Both the position numbers and the translations under genes were made by a program. Below, in pieces: positions 1-9,203 of a stretch of 64,000 nucleotides of DNA (its first letter is position 1; every line of letters begins with the position of its first letter). The stretch is from NCBI RefSeq assembly GCF_016862115.1, contig NZ_BOMI01000021.1, positions 62,001-126,000 of the forward strand, read 5' to 3'. Source of the DNA: Paractinoplanes deccanensis (GTDB lineage: Bacteria > Actinomycetota > Actinomycetes > Mycobacteriales > Micromonosporaceae). The notes beneath the pieces were generated by a model. It searched no databases and had not been told where the DNA came from. It worked only from the letters and a program-made list of their open reading frames with translations.

Positions 1-1
1 T

Positions 2-583
2 CGCTGGCTGACCCACACCGACATCGGCTACGGCGACGGGGCCACCGCGGCTCTGTTGCATCGGCGCGACGGCAGCGACGACGCCTTGGTGCTGTTGTCG
101 CTGACCCATTCCTCGGCGAGCCTGCTGGAGGGTCTGGAGCGGGGCGACGCCGCGTTCACCCGGGCGCCCCTGGCCGGCCGGGACAACCTGAACAGCGGGG
201 TGCAGCGCCGGCAGTTCTACGACAGGTACGGCAAGGAGAGCCTCGGTGAGGCAGCCCGCCGCAACGTCCGCGCCACCCTGGAGCAGGCCCTGGACGAGGC
301 CGGCCTGGCCGCCGACGACCCGCGCATCCGCTACGTCCTGGTGCCGCGGGTGAGCCCCCGGCTGACCGAGCTGATGTACGCCGGCGTGGTGGCGAGCGAT
401 CTGAAGGCCGAGCTGGTCTGGCTCGGCGCGCACACCGGGCATCTCGGCGCGGGCGACATGCCGGCCAACATGGCCGATCTGGTGGAGCGGCGGATGCTCC
501 GGCCGGGCGAGTTCGCCGTCGTCGCGGGCGCGGGCGGCGGTTTCACCTGGGCGACCGCGATCGTCCAGGCCCCCGGGCGGTGA
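2..583 (+). CDS. KASIII-like acyltransferase, 5'-truncated by window edge
   Basis: This is the C-terminal part (about 193 residues) of a thiolase-fold protein; the start and the catalytic Cys lie left of the window. It aligns by eye with the complete paralogue at 10520-11569: both have YGDGATAAL, a TGHLGAGD motif and a GGGFTWA/GGGFSWT ending. In classical FabH the position of this His carries the Asn of a GN motif. The change to GHLGAGD resembles KASIII-like acyltransferases that move acyl groups rather than elongate chains (family knowledge; the comparison is by eye). The stop lies 5 bases before the convergent LuxR gene. It probably belongs to the type II PKS cluster as a priming or acyl-transfer enzyme. 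Confidence 0.85.
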   Translation, partial: RWLTHTDIGYGDGATAALLHRRDGSDDALVLLSLTHSSASLLEGLERGDAAFTRAPLAGRDNLNSGVQRRQFYDRYGKESLGEAARRNVRATLEQALDEAGLAADDPRIRYVLVPRVSPRLTELMYAGVVASDLKAELVWLGAHTGHLGAGDMPANMADLVERRMLRPGEFAVVAGAGGGFTWATAIVQAPGR

Positions 584-588
584 CCCGC

Positions 589-3507
589 TCAGTCGGCCGC
601 GATGGTCGAGGCCAGGGTGCTCAGCGCGATGCGGTCCCGGTGCCCGGTCTTGGTGATCAGGCTGGCGACATGCTTCTCGACGGTACGGGGTGACAGGTGC
701 AGCCGGCCGGCGATCTCCCGGTTGCCGAGCCGGTTCGCGAGCAGGAGCAGGACCTCGTACTCCCGGACGGTGACGCCGGCGCCGCGCAGCTCCGGCGGTA
801 TGCGCCCCACGCCGTCACGCCGCTGGGCGACCGGGGCGCCGGCCCGCCGCAGCAGCGCCCGGCACGCGCCGGCGATCGCGGGGACGCCCTCGGCGTGGAA
901 GTGCTCCTCGGCGCGGCGTAGCCACGGCACCGGCGTCCCCCACCCGTCGGCGAGCGCCGCCTCACCGACCAGGCGCAGTCCCAGGTGGCGGCTCATCGGG
1001 TAGGGCTCGGCGACCCGCATCGCCTCGGCGACGAGCGACGCCGCGTCGGCGGGCCTGCCGGAGCGGCCGGTCAGGACGGCCCGGGCCAGCAGCGCGAACT
1101 GCCGGTTCCACCGCAGCTCGCTGGTCGGCTCCGCGCTGACCGCCTGGCATTCCGCCCGGTCCAGGTCGCCGGAGACGGCCCGCAGCAGCAGGTCGAGGCC
1201 CTGCCGGCCGGACAGGTAGAAGATGTTCGGGGTCTCGTCCTCGGCGGCGAGCGCCCGGTCCAGGTCCTTGCGCGCCTGAGCCCTGTTCTCCTCCAGGAGC
1301 GCGCAGAACGCCCGGGCCAGGCCGTGGATCCGCGGCGTGTGCTGGCGGGGGTCGCCGTCCCAGCCGCGGAACTCCGCCAGCGCGGCGTTCATCGCCCGCC
1401 GCCGTCCCCGGTGCGCGGCCAGGACGATGCGGAGCAGCAGCACGTAGTGCACGGTCTCCAGCAGCTTCAGCCGGCCGGCGGCGGCCAGGACCTGGCCGCT
1501 CAGCGTTTCGGCGGTGGCGACGTCACCGCGCAGGACGGCCTGCAGGGCGATGCTCGCCTCGGCCTGGTAGCCGGCGTTCACCGCGCCGACCCGCAGCGCC
1601 TCCTGCCGGGCCTGCTCCAGCCGGCGCAGGCTGCCGTCGCGCAGCGCGTCGTCGTTGCCGAGCCGGACCAGGGCGTGGATCTCCCAGATCGGCAGGTGGT
1701 ACTGGACGGCGATCGAGCGGGACCGCTCCAGGCAGGCGGTCGCCTCGGCCAGGTCCTTGCGCCGGGTGATGGCACCCAGCAACTGCCACGCCTGGCAGGC
1801 GACGACCGGCAACGGCGCCGCCTCCGCCACCGGCGCCGCGCGGCGGGCCATCTCCTCGGCGTCGCGCAACTGGTCCGGCCCGGGCAGGTCCAGCATCAGG
1901 TGGGCGGCGATCACGTCGAGGGGCGCGAGCTGTTCGGCGGTGGCGCCGGGGCCGAGCAGCGTCCGCGCGATGCCGACCTGGGCCAGTCCCTCCGCCGAGC
2001 GTCCCGCGACGTTGAGCGACCAGGCCAGCCTGATGTGCAGCTGGGCCCGGCGGTCGCGGTCCAGGCCGCTGCCGATCTCGTCGAGCGCGCTCACCGAGGC
2101 GAGGGCCCGCTCCACCAGGCCGGCCTCGGCCAGGGCGTAGAGCAGGTGCTCCACCGTGTCGGCGCGCGCCGCGGCGTCGCCCTCGGCGAGCAGGCCGAGC
2201 GCGCGGTCGAGGAGGGTGACCGCGGAGCCGGCGGCTCCCTGGGCGAGGGCTCGCCGCCCGGCCTCGGCGAACAGGCGCCCGGCGGCGGCCGGTTCGTCGG
2301 CGTGCAGCCGCAGCGTGGCCGCGATCTGGCACCATTCGCCGGGCAGCCCCGCGAAGACCGTCGCGACCGCGTCGGCGGTGCGCCGGGCCAGGCGGATCCG
2401 CTCGTCCGGGGCGAGCAGCGAGAGCAGCGACTCGGCGATCAGCGGATGCTGGAAGGCGTACCAGTCCGGCGCCTGGTCGTCCGGGACGACCAGCTGGGCG
2501 GCGATCTCGCAGTGCAGGTGGCCGAGCAGGTCCCGGTCGGGCAGCCCGGTGACCGCCTGCACGACGGTGAGCGGGAACCGGCGCCCGAGGATGGCGGCGA
2601 CCGCCAGGAGCTCGCGCAGCCGGGGCTCCGCCCGGTCGATCCGGCGGGCCACGCTGCGCGTGAGCGAGGCGGGCAGCCGGGTCCGCGCGTCGCCCGCGGC
2701 CCGCCAGCCCTCCGCGCCGCGCACCAGCAGCCCGCCGGCGACCATGCCGTGGAGCAGCTCCTCGACCAGCAGCGGGTTGCCGGCGCTGTCCTCCCAGAGC
2801 CGGTCCGCCACCGGCTCCGGCACCTCGCCGGGGCCGGCGCCGAGGCACGAGGCGGCCAGCCGGCGCACGTCGTCGCGGCCGAGGCGCTCCAGTTCCACCA
2901 GCGTCCCGGTGCCCCGCTGGGCGGCCGAGCGGGCCAGGTCGAGCGCGGCGCACGGCTCGGCGCGCACGGTGCAGAGCAGCAGGGCCGGGACCGGCTGGTG
3001 GCCGAGATTGTCCATCAGGTACTCGACGACGGCCAGGCTTTCCGCGTCGGCGTCCTGCAGGTCGTCGAGGACCATCAGGCAGCCGCCCGCCCGGCCGGCC
3101 AGACCGGCCAGCCGCAGCACCGCCTCGGCGAGCACCACCAGCGAGCCGCTGTCCGGGCCGTCCGCGGCCGTGCCCCAGTCCGGGATCAGCCGGCCCAGGA
3201 CCGGGCGGTAGGGCCCCAGCTCGGCGGCGTCGATCGGGACGCCCGCGCGGGGCAGCGACAGCAGCGCCTCGGTGAGCGACCGGAACGGCACGGTCGGCCC
3301 GATGGCGCTGCCGCGCCCGCGCATCGTCGTCATGCCGGTGGCGGCCGCCCGCTCGGCCGCCGCGGCGGCCAGCCGGGACTTGCCTATCCCGCCCTCGCCC
3401 ACCAGGAACACCGCGCTGCCGCGCCCGGAGCGGGCCGCCTCCAGGGCCTGCTCCACCGCCTGGATCTCGTCGTCCCTGCCCACCATCGCCGGCGCTCGGG
3501 TCCGCAT
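589..3507 (-). CDS. Large LuxR-family (LAL/MalT-type) transcriptional regulator
   Basis: About 972 residues. The N-terminus has an AAA ATPase domain with P-loop GEGGIGKSRL near residues 36-45 and a Walker B-like VLDDLQDAD. The middle is long, alanine-rich and TPR-like. The C-terminal 65 residues form a LuxR-type helix-turn-helix (LLANRLGNREIAGRLHLS, then PRTVEKHV). This layout is that of the LAL regulators common in actinomycete polyketide clusters, which usually activate them. I chose the ATG at 3507; MVGRDDE seven codons later is a reasonable alternative and neither has a clear Shine-Dalgarno. It is transcribed away from the biosynthetic operon at 3804, so the 296-bp gap between them probably holds divergent promoters. 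Confidence 0.9.
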   Translation of the reverse strand: MRTRAPAMVGRDDEIQAVEQALEAARSGRGSAVFLVGEGGIGKSRLAAAAAERAAATGMTTMRGRGSAIGPTVPFRSLTEALLSLPRAGVPIDAAELGPYRPVLGRLIPDWGTAADGPDSGSLVVLAEAVLRLAGLAGRAGGCLMVLDDLQDADAESLAVVEYLMDNLGHQPVPALLLCTVRAEPCAALDLARSAAQRGTGTLVELERLGRDDVRRLAASCLGAGPGEVPEPVADRLWEDSAGNPLLVEELLHGMVAGGLLVRGAEGWRAAGDARTRLPASLTRSVARRIDRAEPRLRELLAVAAILGRRFPLTVVQAVTGLPDRDLLGHLHCEIAAQLVVPDDQAPDWYAFQHPLIAESLLSLLAPDERIRLARRTADAVATVFAGLPGEWCQIAATLRLHADEPAAAGRLFAEAGRRALAQGAAGSAVTLLDRALGLLAEGDAAARADTVEHLLYALAEAGLVERALASVSALDEIGSGLDRDRRAQLHIRLAWSLNVAGRSAEGLAQVGIARTLLGPGATAEQLAPLDVIAAHLMLDLPGPDQLRDAEEMARRAAPVAEAAPLPVVACQAWQLLGAITRRKDLAEATACLERSRSIAVQYHLPIWEIHALVRLGNDDALRDGSLRRLEQARQEALRVGAVNAGYQAEASIALQAVLRGDVATAETLSGQVLAAAGRLKLLETVHYVLLLRIVLAAHRGRRRAMNAALAEFRGWDGDPRQHTPRIHGLARAFCALLEENRAQARKDLDRALAAEDETPNIFYLSGRQGLDLLLRAVSGDLDRAECQAVSAEPTSELRWNRQFALLARAVLTGRSGRPADAASLVAEAMRVAEPYPMSRHLGLRLVGEAALADGWGTPVPWLRRAEEHFHAEGVPAIAGACRALLRRAGAPVAQRRDGVGRIPPELRGAGVTVREYEVLLLLANRLGNREIAGRLHLSPRTVEKHVASLITKTGHRDRIALSTLASTIAAD

Positions 3508-3803
3508 GGTGGCCGAGAGTACCGCCGGACCGTGGCCGGGAGCCCGATCCGCCCGAAAGGCGACAGGGCGGCGGCCCCCGGACGGGGCCATGCGTGGAAC
3601 CTACCCATCTTCCGCGGGGCGCCGGCGGCTCGCCGTGGGTGTCAAACGCCGCCATACCCGCCCAACCCGCCCCGGGAAGCCACCCCGCGGTGCCGGGCGA
3701 CCGGGCGAATGCGGGGGTTCGGCACCCATGTCAGCGCCGCCGCCGGTCGGCACGCTGGTCGACGTCGGTCAGCGAGCGCGGCGACGTCGAAGGAGTGGAT
3801 CGC
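3508..3803. other. Divergent intergenic region between LuxR gene and PKS operon
   Basis: These 296 bases separate the LuxR gene (leftward) from the hydrolase that opens the rightward operon. I see no convincing ORF and no strong inverted repeat. GAAGGAG near 3790 is the likely ribosome-binding site for the GTG start at 3804. Promoters for both directions must lie here, but I cannot place them. Confidence 0.5.
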
Positions 3804-4670
3804 GTGGCACAGCACGGCGAGACCGTCCTCACCCGAGGATCACCGACCAGCATCACCTCCCAGCTCTGGTACGGCGAGGCGATCCACGCCAGGCGCCGGC
3901 CACCGAGCCGGCCGGGCGCCCCGAGGGTCGCGTTCGTGCACGGCCTGGAGGGCACCTGGGATTCCTGGACGGGTACGGCCGATCGGTGGGCGACGGAATG
4001 CGACGCCTACTTCCTCGACCTTCCGTGGCGGGCCGGCGGCAGCTACGCCTGGCAGCACTGGGGCAGCTCGAGCACCTGGCTGGCGCGCGCCCTGGACCTG
4101 CTGCCCGCGCCGCCGGACGTGCTGGTGGCGCACTCCTTCGGCGCCAGCACGGCCCTGGACCTGCTGGCCCGTGAGGATCGGCCGCTGCGCGCCGCCGTTC
4201 TGATCGCCCCGCTGTTCCGCCCCCGCGACGAGGCGGTGAACCCGGCCTTCTTCACCGAGGCCGTCACCCGGTTCCGCGCGGTGATGAGCGACGGGGTGCT
4301 GGCGCAGCTCGGCGGGCGCGCGGGCGGGATGACCCCGGACCTGCTCGGCCGGATGCTCGACAAGGTTCTCAGCCGGGCGGAGCCGTCCGGTTTCCTGCAG
4401 CTCTACACGCTCCTGTCGCGGTTGCCGGCCCTGCCGCTGGAGGCGATCGGCACGCCGGTGCTGATCGTCAACGGCGAGCACGACCCGTCCGCGCCCCCGC
4501 CGGCCGCCCGGGAGCTGGCTCGCCGGCTGCCCGCCGGGCGGCTGGCCCAGCGCCCGGAGTTCGGGCACTTCTGCCAGCTCGACCACGCCGCCGAGGTGAC
4601 CGCGCTGATCGCCGGTTTCCTCGCCGATGTCCACAGCCATGCCGCACCTGAAGGAGGAAGCGATTCATGA
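3804..4670 (+). CDS. Alpha/beta-fold hydrolase
   Basis: A 288-residue alpha/beta hydrolase. VHGLEGTWDSW supplies the oxyanion-hole HG motif, AHSFGAST the nucleophile elbow (GxSxG variant with Ala first), NGEHD the acid region and FGHFCQLDH the catalytic His region. I chose GTG at 3804 because GAAGGAG lies just upstream; the frame stays open further upstream without a good ribosome-binding site. The stop overlaps the next gene's ATG (ATGA). In a type II PKS operon it could be a thioesterase-like releasing enzyme or an esterase. The substrate cannot be told from sequence. Confidence 0.85.
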   Translation: MAQHGETVLTRGSPTSITSQLWYGEAIHARRRPPSRPGAPRVAFVHGLEGTWDSWTGTADRWATECDAYFLDLPWRAGGSYAWQHWGSSSTWLARALDLLPAPPDVLVAHSFGASTALDLLAREDRPLRAAVLIAPLFRPRDEAVNPAFFTEAVTRFRAVMSDGVLAQLGGRAGGMTPDLLGRMLDKVLSRAEPSGFLQLYTLLSRLPALPLEAIGTPVLIVNGEHDPSAPPPAARELARRLPAGRLAQRPEFGHFCQLDHAAEVTALIAGFLADVHSHAAPEGGSDS

Positions 4671-5926
4671 AACCGAGATACGACGTCGTGATCTGTGGCG
4701 CGAGCATCGCGGGTTGCACGGCCGCCACGCTCTACGCCCGCCGGGGTGCGCGGGTCGCGCTGGTGGAGCGCCGCGCGGACCCCGCCGCGTACAAGGTCCT
4801 GTGCACCCACTTCATCCAGCCGTGCGGGCAGCCGGTGCTGTCCGAGCTGGGCCTGATCGGTGAGCTCGAGGCGGCCGGCGCCGTGCGCAACGCCGCGCAC
4901 TACTGGACCCGCTGGGGCTGGATCCGGCCGGGCGCTGACGGGCGGAGCCTGCCGTACGGCTACAACGTCCGGCGGGAGACGCTCGATCCGATGCTGCGGC
5001 GGCTGGCCGCCGGCACCCCGGGCGTCGACCTGCTGCTCGGGCACACGGTGCAGCGGTTGCTCACCGGCGAGGGCGGCACGACCGGCGTCGTGACCGAGGG
5101 CCCGGACGGCCCTCGTGAGCTGCGGGCCCGGCTGGTGGTCGGCGCCGACGGGCGGGACTCCACGGTGGCCAAGCTGGCCGGTCTGCCGGCCAAGGAGGCC
5201 GGCAACGGGCGGTTCAGCTACTTCGCGCAGTTCCGCGGTCTGCCCCGGCCGGACGGGGACACGACGTACGCGTGGTTCCGGGAGCCGGACGTCGCGTACG
5301 CCATGCCGAACGACGACGACGTCACGGTGATCGCGGTCATCCCCTCGGCGGAGCGGCTGGCCGAGTTCCGCGACGATCTGCCCGGCGCGTACCGCCGGTT
5401 CGTCGCGTCCCTGCCGAACGCGCCGAGCCTCTACGGCGCCGAGCAGGTCTCCAAGATCATCGGAACGGTCCACTACCCGCTGGTCTCGCGCGCGCCGGTC
5501 GGCGACGGGCTGGCGCTCATCGGTGACGCCGCGCTGACCAGCGACCCGCTCTGGGGAGTCGGCTGCGGCTGGGCGCTCCAGTCGGCACAGTGGCTGGTCG
5601 AGGCCACCGCGGAGGCCGTGCAGGGCCTCGGATCGTTGCCGCGGGCCCTGACCCGCTATCGGCGCAAGCACCGGTCGCGGCTGCACGGCCACCAGCACCT
5701 GATCTCCGACTACGCCGGCGCGCGGCCGTTCAACCCGATCGAGCGGCTGATGTTCTCGGCGGCGGCCCGCGACGCCGGGATGGCCGAGCACATGCACCTG
5801 TTCGGTTCCCGGCTGACCCGGGTGCGCGACTTCCTGTCCCCGGTCGCGATGGCCCGCGCCGCTGCCGTGAACCTGCGGCACAAGCGCCACCCGCGGCCCG
5901 AGCTCGTACCCACCCATCGAGTCTGA
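4667..5926 (+). CDS. FAD-dependent monooxygenase (group A, PHBH-like)
   Basis: 419 residues. The N-terminal dinucleotide fold has VICGASIAGC (GxGxxG-like, second Gly replaced by Ala-Ser). VGADGRDST is the DG motif and IGDAALTSDP the GD motif that binds the FAD ribityl chain. These mark a NAD(P)H-dependent flavin hydroxylase or a geranylgeranyl-reductase-like oxidoreductase. AAGGAGG sits 10 bases before the ATG, and translation is coupled to the hydrolase by overlap. It probably hydroxylates or oxidises the polyketide made by the downstream ACP/KS/CLF. Halogenase activity is unlikely because no WxWxIP motif is visible. Confidence 0.88.
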   Translation: MKPRYDVVICGASIAGCTAATLYARRGARVALVERRADPAAYKVLCTHFIQPCGQPVLSELGLIGELEAAGAVRNAAHYWTRWGWIRPGADGRSLPYGYNVRRETLDPMLRRLAAGTPGVDLLLGHTVQRLLTGEGGTTGVVTEGPDGPRELRARLVVGADGRDSTVAKLAGLPAKEAGNGRFSYFAQFRGLPRPDGDTTYAWFREPDVAYAMPNDDDVTVIAVIPSAERLAEFRDDLPGAYRRFVASLPNAPSLYGAEQVSKIIGTVHYPLVSRAPVGDGLALIGDAALTSDPLWGVGCGWALQSAQWLVEATAEAVQGLGSLPRALTRYRRKHRSRLHGHQHLISDYAGARPFNPIERLMFSAAARDAGMAEHMHLFGSRLTRVRDFLSPVAMARAAAVNLRHKRHPRPELVPTHRV

Positions 5927-5944
5927 CCCTCCGGAGGAGCCCTC

Positions 5945-6217
5945 ATGTCCCAGGCCACCATCACCGCACAGCACCGCCGGCAGCTTCGTGACCTCGTCGC
6001 CGACGTCCTCGAACTGGAGCCCGGCGACCTCACCGAGACCAGCAGCTTCGTCGACGAGCACGGCGCCGACTCGCTCCAGGCCATCGAGATCCTGGCCCGC
6101 CTCGAGCGCGACCTCGGGGTGCTCATCCCGCAGGAGGACGCCTCCGAGATGACCACCCTGGCGGGCGTGTACGCGGTGGTCGCCCGGCACGCGGGCTGGG
6201 CGACCGCGCATGGCTGA
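5945..6217 (+). CDS. Acyl carrier protein (type II PKS)
   Basis: A 90-residue stand-alone ACP. GADSLQAIEI contains the phosphopantetheine-accepting Ser, followed by the usual acidic helix III region. GGAGG precedes the ATG. It overlaps the ketosynthase start by 8 bases, so the two are translationally coupled. Together with the KS and CLF-like genes it forms a minimal type II PKS. Confidence 0.93.
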   Translation: MSQATITAQHRRQLRDLVADVLELEPGDLTETSSFVDEHGADSLQAIEILARLERDLGVLIPQEDASEMTTLAGVYAVVARHAGWATAHG

Positions 6218-7433
6218 GCCCACCGGCCGCCGGGTCGTGGTGACCGGCCTCGGCGCCGTCAGCAGCCTGGGCATCGGCGCGCCCGCGTTCACCGCGGGGA
6301 TCCGCGCCGGGCGCAGCGGGGTGTCCAGGATCCGCGGCTTCGACACCACCGGCTTCCCGCACACGGTCGCGGGCGAGGTGCACGACTTCGCCCCGCGGCG
6401 GCTGCTGCGCCGGCTCGACCCCGACGAGTGGGGGCGCAGCAGCCTGTTCGCCGCCGGCGCCGCGCGGCTGGCCGTGGCCGACGCCGGCGTGCGCCCGGCG
6501 GAGCTGTCCGCCGGCAACGCCGGCTCGGCCATCGGCACCACCAGCGGGGAGTCCGCGGTCATCGAACGGCTCACCGCGCAGTGGGTCGAGGGCGGCTTCA
6601 AGGAGCTCGATCCGGCGCTCGTGCGGCAGGTGCCGGCGAACCGGATCGCCGCCGCGGTAAACCGCGAGCTGGGGCTCACCGGGGACGCGCAGACCATCGC
6701 CACCGCCTGCTCGGCGAGCAACTACGCGCTGGGGTACGCGTACGACATGGTCCGCACCGGCGAGGCCGACCTGATGATCGGCGGCGGCGCCGACTCGGTG
6801 AACCGCTGGGCGCACGCCGGCTTCTACCGGCTCGGCGCGCTGGCCGAGCAGGTCTGCCGGCCGTTCGACGTCGATCGCACCGGCATCCTGACCGCCGAGG
6901 GCGGGGTGGCGCTGCTGCTGGAGGAGCACGACCACGCGATCGCGCGCGGCGCCCGTGTCTACGCCGAGGTCCTCGGATACGGCGTCAACTGCGACGCCCT
7001 GCACCCGGTGGCGCCGGACCCCGGCCGGATCGCGGAGTGCATCCGGGCCGCGCACCGCAACGCCGGCGTGGGCCCGGACGACATCGACTACATCTGCGCC
7101 CACGGCACCGGAACGCCCACCAACGACGCCACGGAGATCCAGGCGGTGCGGGAGGTCTTCGGCGACCGGATCCCGCCGATCAGCTCGATCAAATCGATGA
7201 TCGGCCACACGATGGGCGCGGCCAGCGGGTTCGGCGCGCTCGCCTGCTGCATGGCGCTGTATGAGGGGTTCCTGCCGCCGACGGCCACCCTCGCCGAGGT
7301 CGACCCGCGGCTGGGCGACGGCGTGGACTGCGTACCCGGCCGGGCGCGTGCGGCGCGGCCGCGGATCGCGCAGAACCACGGGTTCGCCTTCGGCGGGAAC
7401 AACGCGATCGTGATCCTGCGGAGGATGTCATGA
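6210..7433 (+). CDS. Beta-ketoacyl synthase (type II PKS KS-alpha)
   Basis: 407 residues, the usual KAS I/II length. The active site is intact: Cys in TACSASNYAL, His in AHGTGTPTND and His in IGHTMGAASG. It condenses malonyl-ACP with the growing chain as a heterodimer with the following gene. It starts inside the ACP gene and its stop overlaps the next ATG (ATGA), so ACP, KS and partner are likely made together. Confidence 0.94.
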   Translation: MAEPTGRRVVVTGLGAVSSLGIGAPAFTAGIRAGRSGVSRIRGFDTTGFPHTVAGEVHDFAPRRLLRRLDPDEWGRSSLFAAGAARLAVADAGVRPAELSAGNAGSAIGTTSGESAVIERLTAQWVEGGFKELDPALVRQVPANRIAAAVNRELGLTGDAQTIATACSASNYALGYAYDMVRTGEADLMIGGGADSVNRWAHAGFYRLGALAEQVCRPFDVDRTGILTAEGGVALLLEEHDHAIARGARVYAEVLGYGVNCDALHPVAPDPGRIAECIRAAHRNAGVGPDDIDYICAHGTGTPTNDATEIQAVREVFGDRIPPISSIKSMIGHTMGAASGFGALACCMALYEGFLPPTATLAEVDPRLGDGVDCVPGRARAARPRIAQNHGFAFGGNNAIVILRRMS

Positions 7434-8581
7434 CCGGCCTCGCCACCCGTACCGTCGTCGAGCCCCTGATGATCACCGGATGCGGGGTGGTGTCGGCGGC
7501 CGGGATCGGGCTGGACGCGCTGGCCGACGCGATCGGCGCCGGCCGGGCCGACCAGCCGGCCGCCTCGGCGTTTCCCGAGGACGCGCCGCCGATCCCGCTG
7601 GCGGCCGTGCCGGACCTGAAGGTCGCCGAGCACCTGGGGGCGAAGGGCACCCGGCACCTCGACCGCACCACGCTGCTCGCGCTGGTGGCCTGCAACCGGG
7701 CGCTGGCCGGCCTGGTGCCGGCCCTGCCCGAGCCGGACCGCGCGCGCACCGGTGTCGCGATCGGCACCAGCACCGGCAGCATCCGCAGTTCCAGCGAGTT
7801 CTCCCGGGAGACGCTGGTGCAGGCGCTGCCCTACCTGGTCCGCGCGAACCTCTTCCCGAACTCGGTGATGAACTGCTGCGCCGCCCGGATCGCCATCGTC
7901 AACGGGATCCGGGGCGTGAACGCCACGCTCGCCGGCGGCCAGCTGTCCAGCCTCGCCGCGCTGCGCTACGCCCGCAACGTCATCGATCGGGGCCACGCCG
8001 ACCGGGTGCTGGCCGGCGGGGTCGAGGAGCTCAGCGCCCAGTCCGCCTGGGCCTGGCACCTGGCCCGGGGACTGTCGCCGGGCACGGCCGTCGGCGAGGG
8101 CTGCGCGGTCTTCGTCGCGGAGTCGCGCCGGGCCGCGGACCGGGCCGGCCGCCCGGTGCTCGCCGAGGTCCTCGCCTGCGAGGTGCGCTCCACGGGCGGG
8201 GACGATCCACGGCACCAGCTGTCCACCGCGCTGGCCGGCTGCGTGGAACGCGCGCTGCGGCGCAGCGGGGTGGGACCGGACGACGTCCGCGAGGTCGCAC
8301 CCGGCGCCACCGGGCAGCGGGGCCTGCGCGCTCTGGAACGCCGCGGCGTCCGGGCCGTGGTCGGCGGCCGGCCCGGTGAGGTGCGGGTGGCCCCGGTGCT
8401 GGGCGAGACGTTCAGCGCCGGCGGCGCCCTGCAGCTCGCGGCGCTGATCGCCGGCTGGCGGCGGCGGCCGCCCGCCGGCGGCGTCGCGCTGGTCACCTCG
8501 GTCGGCCACGACGGCACCGCCGGCTGCCTGGTCGTGCGGCCGCCGGCCGGCGGCGCCGAGCGGCGGGAGGTGCGACGGTGA
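7430..8581 (+). CDS. Chain-length-factor-like ketosynthase partner (KS-beta)
   Basis: 383 residues with the thiolase fold but without the catalytic residues. Aligned to the preceding KS on the shared tail of the active-site helix (GHAD versus GEAD), the Cys is replaced by Gln in AGGQLSSLAAL, the classical chain-length-factor substitution. The two His motifs are not recognisable. As a KS-beta it would set chain length and dimerise with the KS. Whether it belongs to the aromatic or the reducing (polyene) class cannot be read directly; the FabG nearby allows reduction. It overlaps both neighbours by 4 bases. Confidence 0.9.
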   Translation: MTGLATRTVVEPLMITGCGVVSAAGIGLDALADAIGAGRADQPAASAFPEDAPPIPLAAVPDLKVAEHLGAKGTRHLDRTTLLALVACNRALAGLVPALPEPDRARTGVAIGTSTGSIRSSSEFSRETLVQALPYLVRANLFPNSVMNCCAARIAIVNGIRGVNATLAGGQLSSLAALRYARNVIDRGHADRVLAGGVEELSAQSAWAWHLARGLSPGTAVGEGCAVFVAESRRAADRAGRPVLAEVLACEVRSTGGDDPRHQLSTALAGCVERALRRSGVGPDDVREVAPGATGQRGLRALERRGVRAVVGGRPGEVRVAPVLGETFSAGGALQLAALIAGWRRRPPAGGVALVTSVGHDGTAGCLVVRPPAGGAERREVRR

Positions 8582-9138
8582 CCACGGTCAGCGACCCCAC
8601 CGACCTCGTCGCCGGCTGCGCGGCCGGCGACGAGCTGGCCTGGCAGCGGCTGGTGCGGCAGTTCACGCCGCTGGTCTGGACGGTCGCGCGCTCGCACCGG
8701 CTCTCCGACGCCGACTGCCAGGACGTGTACCAGCTGACGTTCCTCAAGCTGATCCGCCGGATCGGCCAGCTCCGCTCGCCGGACCGGCTGGGCAGCTGGA
8801 TCACCACCACCGCGCGGCGGGAGTCGCTCAAGCACATCGAGCGCAACCGGAGGTACTGGCCGGTCGGCGACAGCGTGATGCTGGACCGGCCGGCCCCCGC
8901 CGAGGACCGCACGGACGACCTGGCCCTGCGCCGGGTGGGCAACGCGCGCGTGCTGGACGCGTTCCGGCGGCTGCCCGAACGGGACCGGCGGCTGCTCGGC
9001 CTGCTGATGGCCGACTCGGCGCCGACCTACGACGAGGTGGGCCGGGCGCTGCGAATCCCCCGAGGGTCGATCGGGCCGCTGCGCCAGCGCGCGCTGGCCC
9101 GCCTGCGCGACCTGCTCGGGCCGGCCGTCGTGGAGTGA
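8578..9138 (+). CDS. ECF-type RNA polymerase sigma factor
   Basis: 186 residues. Region 2 spans about residues 20-85 (LVRQFTPLVWTVARSH, DVYQLTFLKLIR) and region 4 about residues 120-180 (FRRLPERDRRLL, then a helix-turn-helix around TYDEVGRALRIPRGSI). It starts with GTG inside the CLF stop (GTGA), with GGGAGG upstream, so it is translationally coupled to PKS structural genes, an unusual position for a sigma factor. No anti-sigma gene is adjacent. It ends at a strong terminator-like palindrome. It may drive cluster promoters, but its target is unknown. Confidence 0.85.
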   Translation: MTTVSDPTDLVAGCAAGDELAWQRLVRQFTPLVWTVARSHRLSDADCQDVYQLTFLKLIRRIGQLRSPDRLGSWITTTARRESLKHIERNRRYWPVGDSVMLDRPAPAEDRTDDLALRRVGNARVLDAFRRLPERDRRLLGLLMADSAPTYDEVGRALRIPRGSIGPLRQRALARLRDLLGPAVVE

Positions 9139-9142
9139 GCCC

Positions 9143-9176
9143 GGCCCGGGCCCCCGGCCGGCCGGGGGCCCGGGCC
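9143..9176. terminator. Perfect GC-rich palindrome, bidirectional terminator
   Basis: A perfect 34-base palindrome (17-base arms, GGCCCGGG...CCCGGGCC) lies between the convergent sigma-factor and fabG genes and is followed by CCTTCCTC. No U-run is present, as is common in high-GC actinomycetes. Position and symmetry support termination from both sides. Confidence 0.75.
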
Positions 9177-9203
9177 CCTTCCTCGTGGTCACAGCTCTCG
9201 TCG

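Noticed and set aside
985..4203. Very long open frame on the plus strand through the LuxR gene
   Set aside because: It is opposite to a gene with clear ATPase and LuxR motifs. Its own composition (repeated Gln, Arg, Gly, Pro) is that of an antisense frame in GC-rich DNA.
4667..5926. Flavin-dependent halogenase
   Set aside because: The GD and DG motifs fit a group A flavoenzyme, but the WxWxIP halogenase motif is missing.
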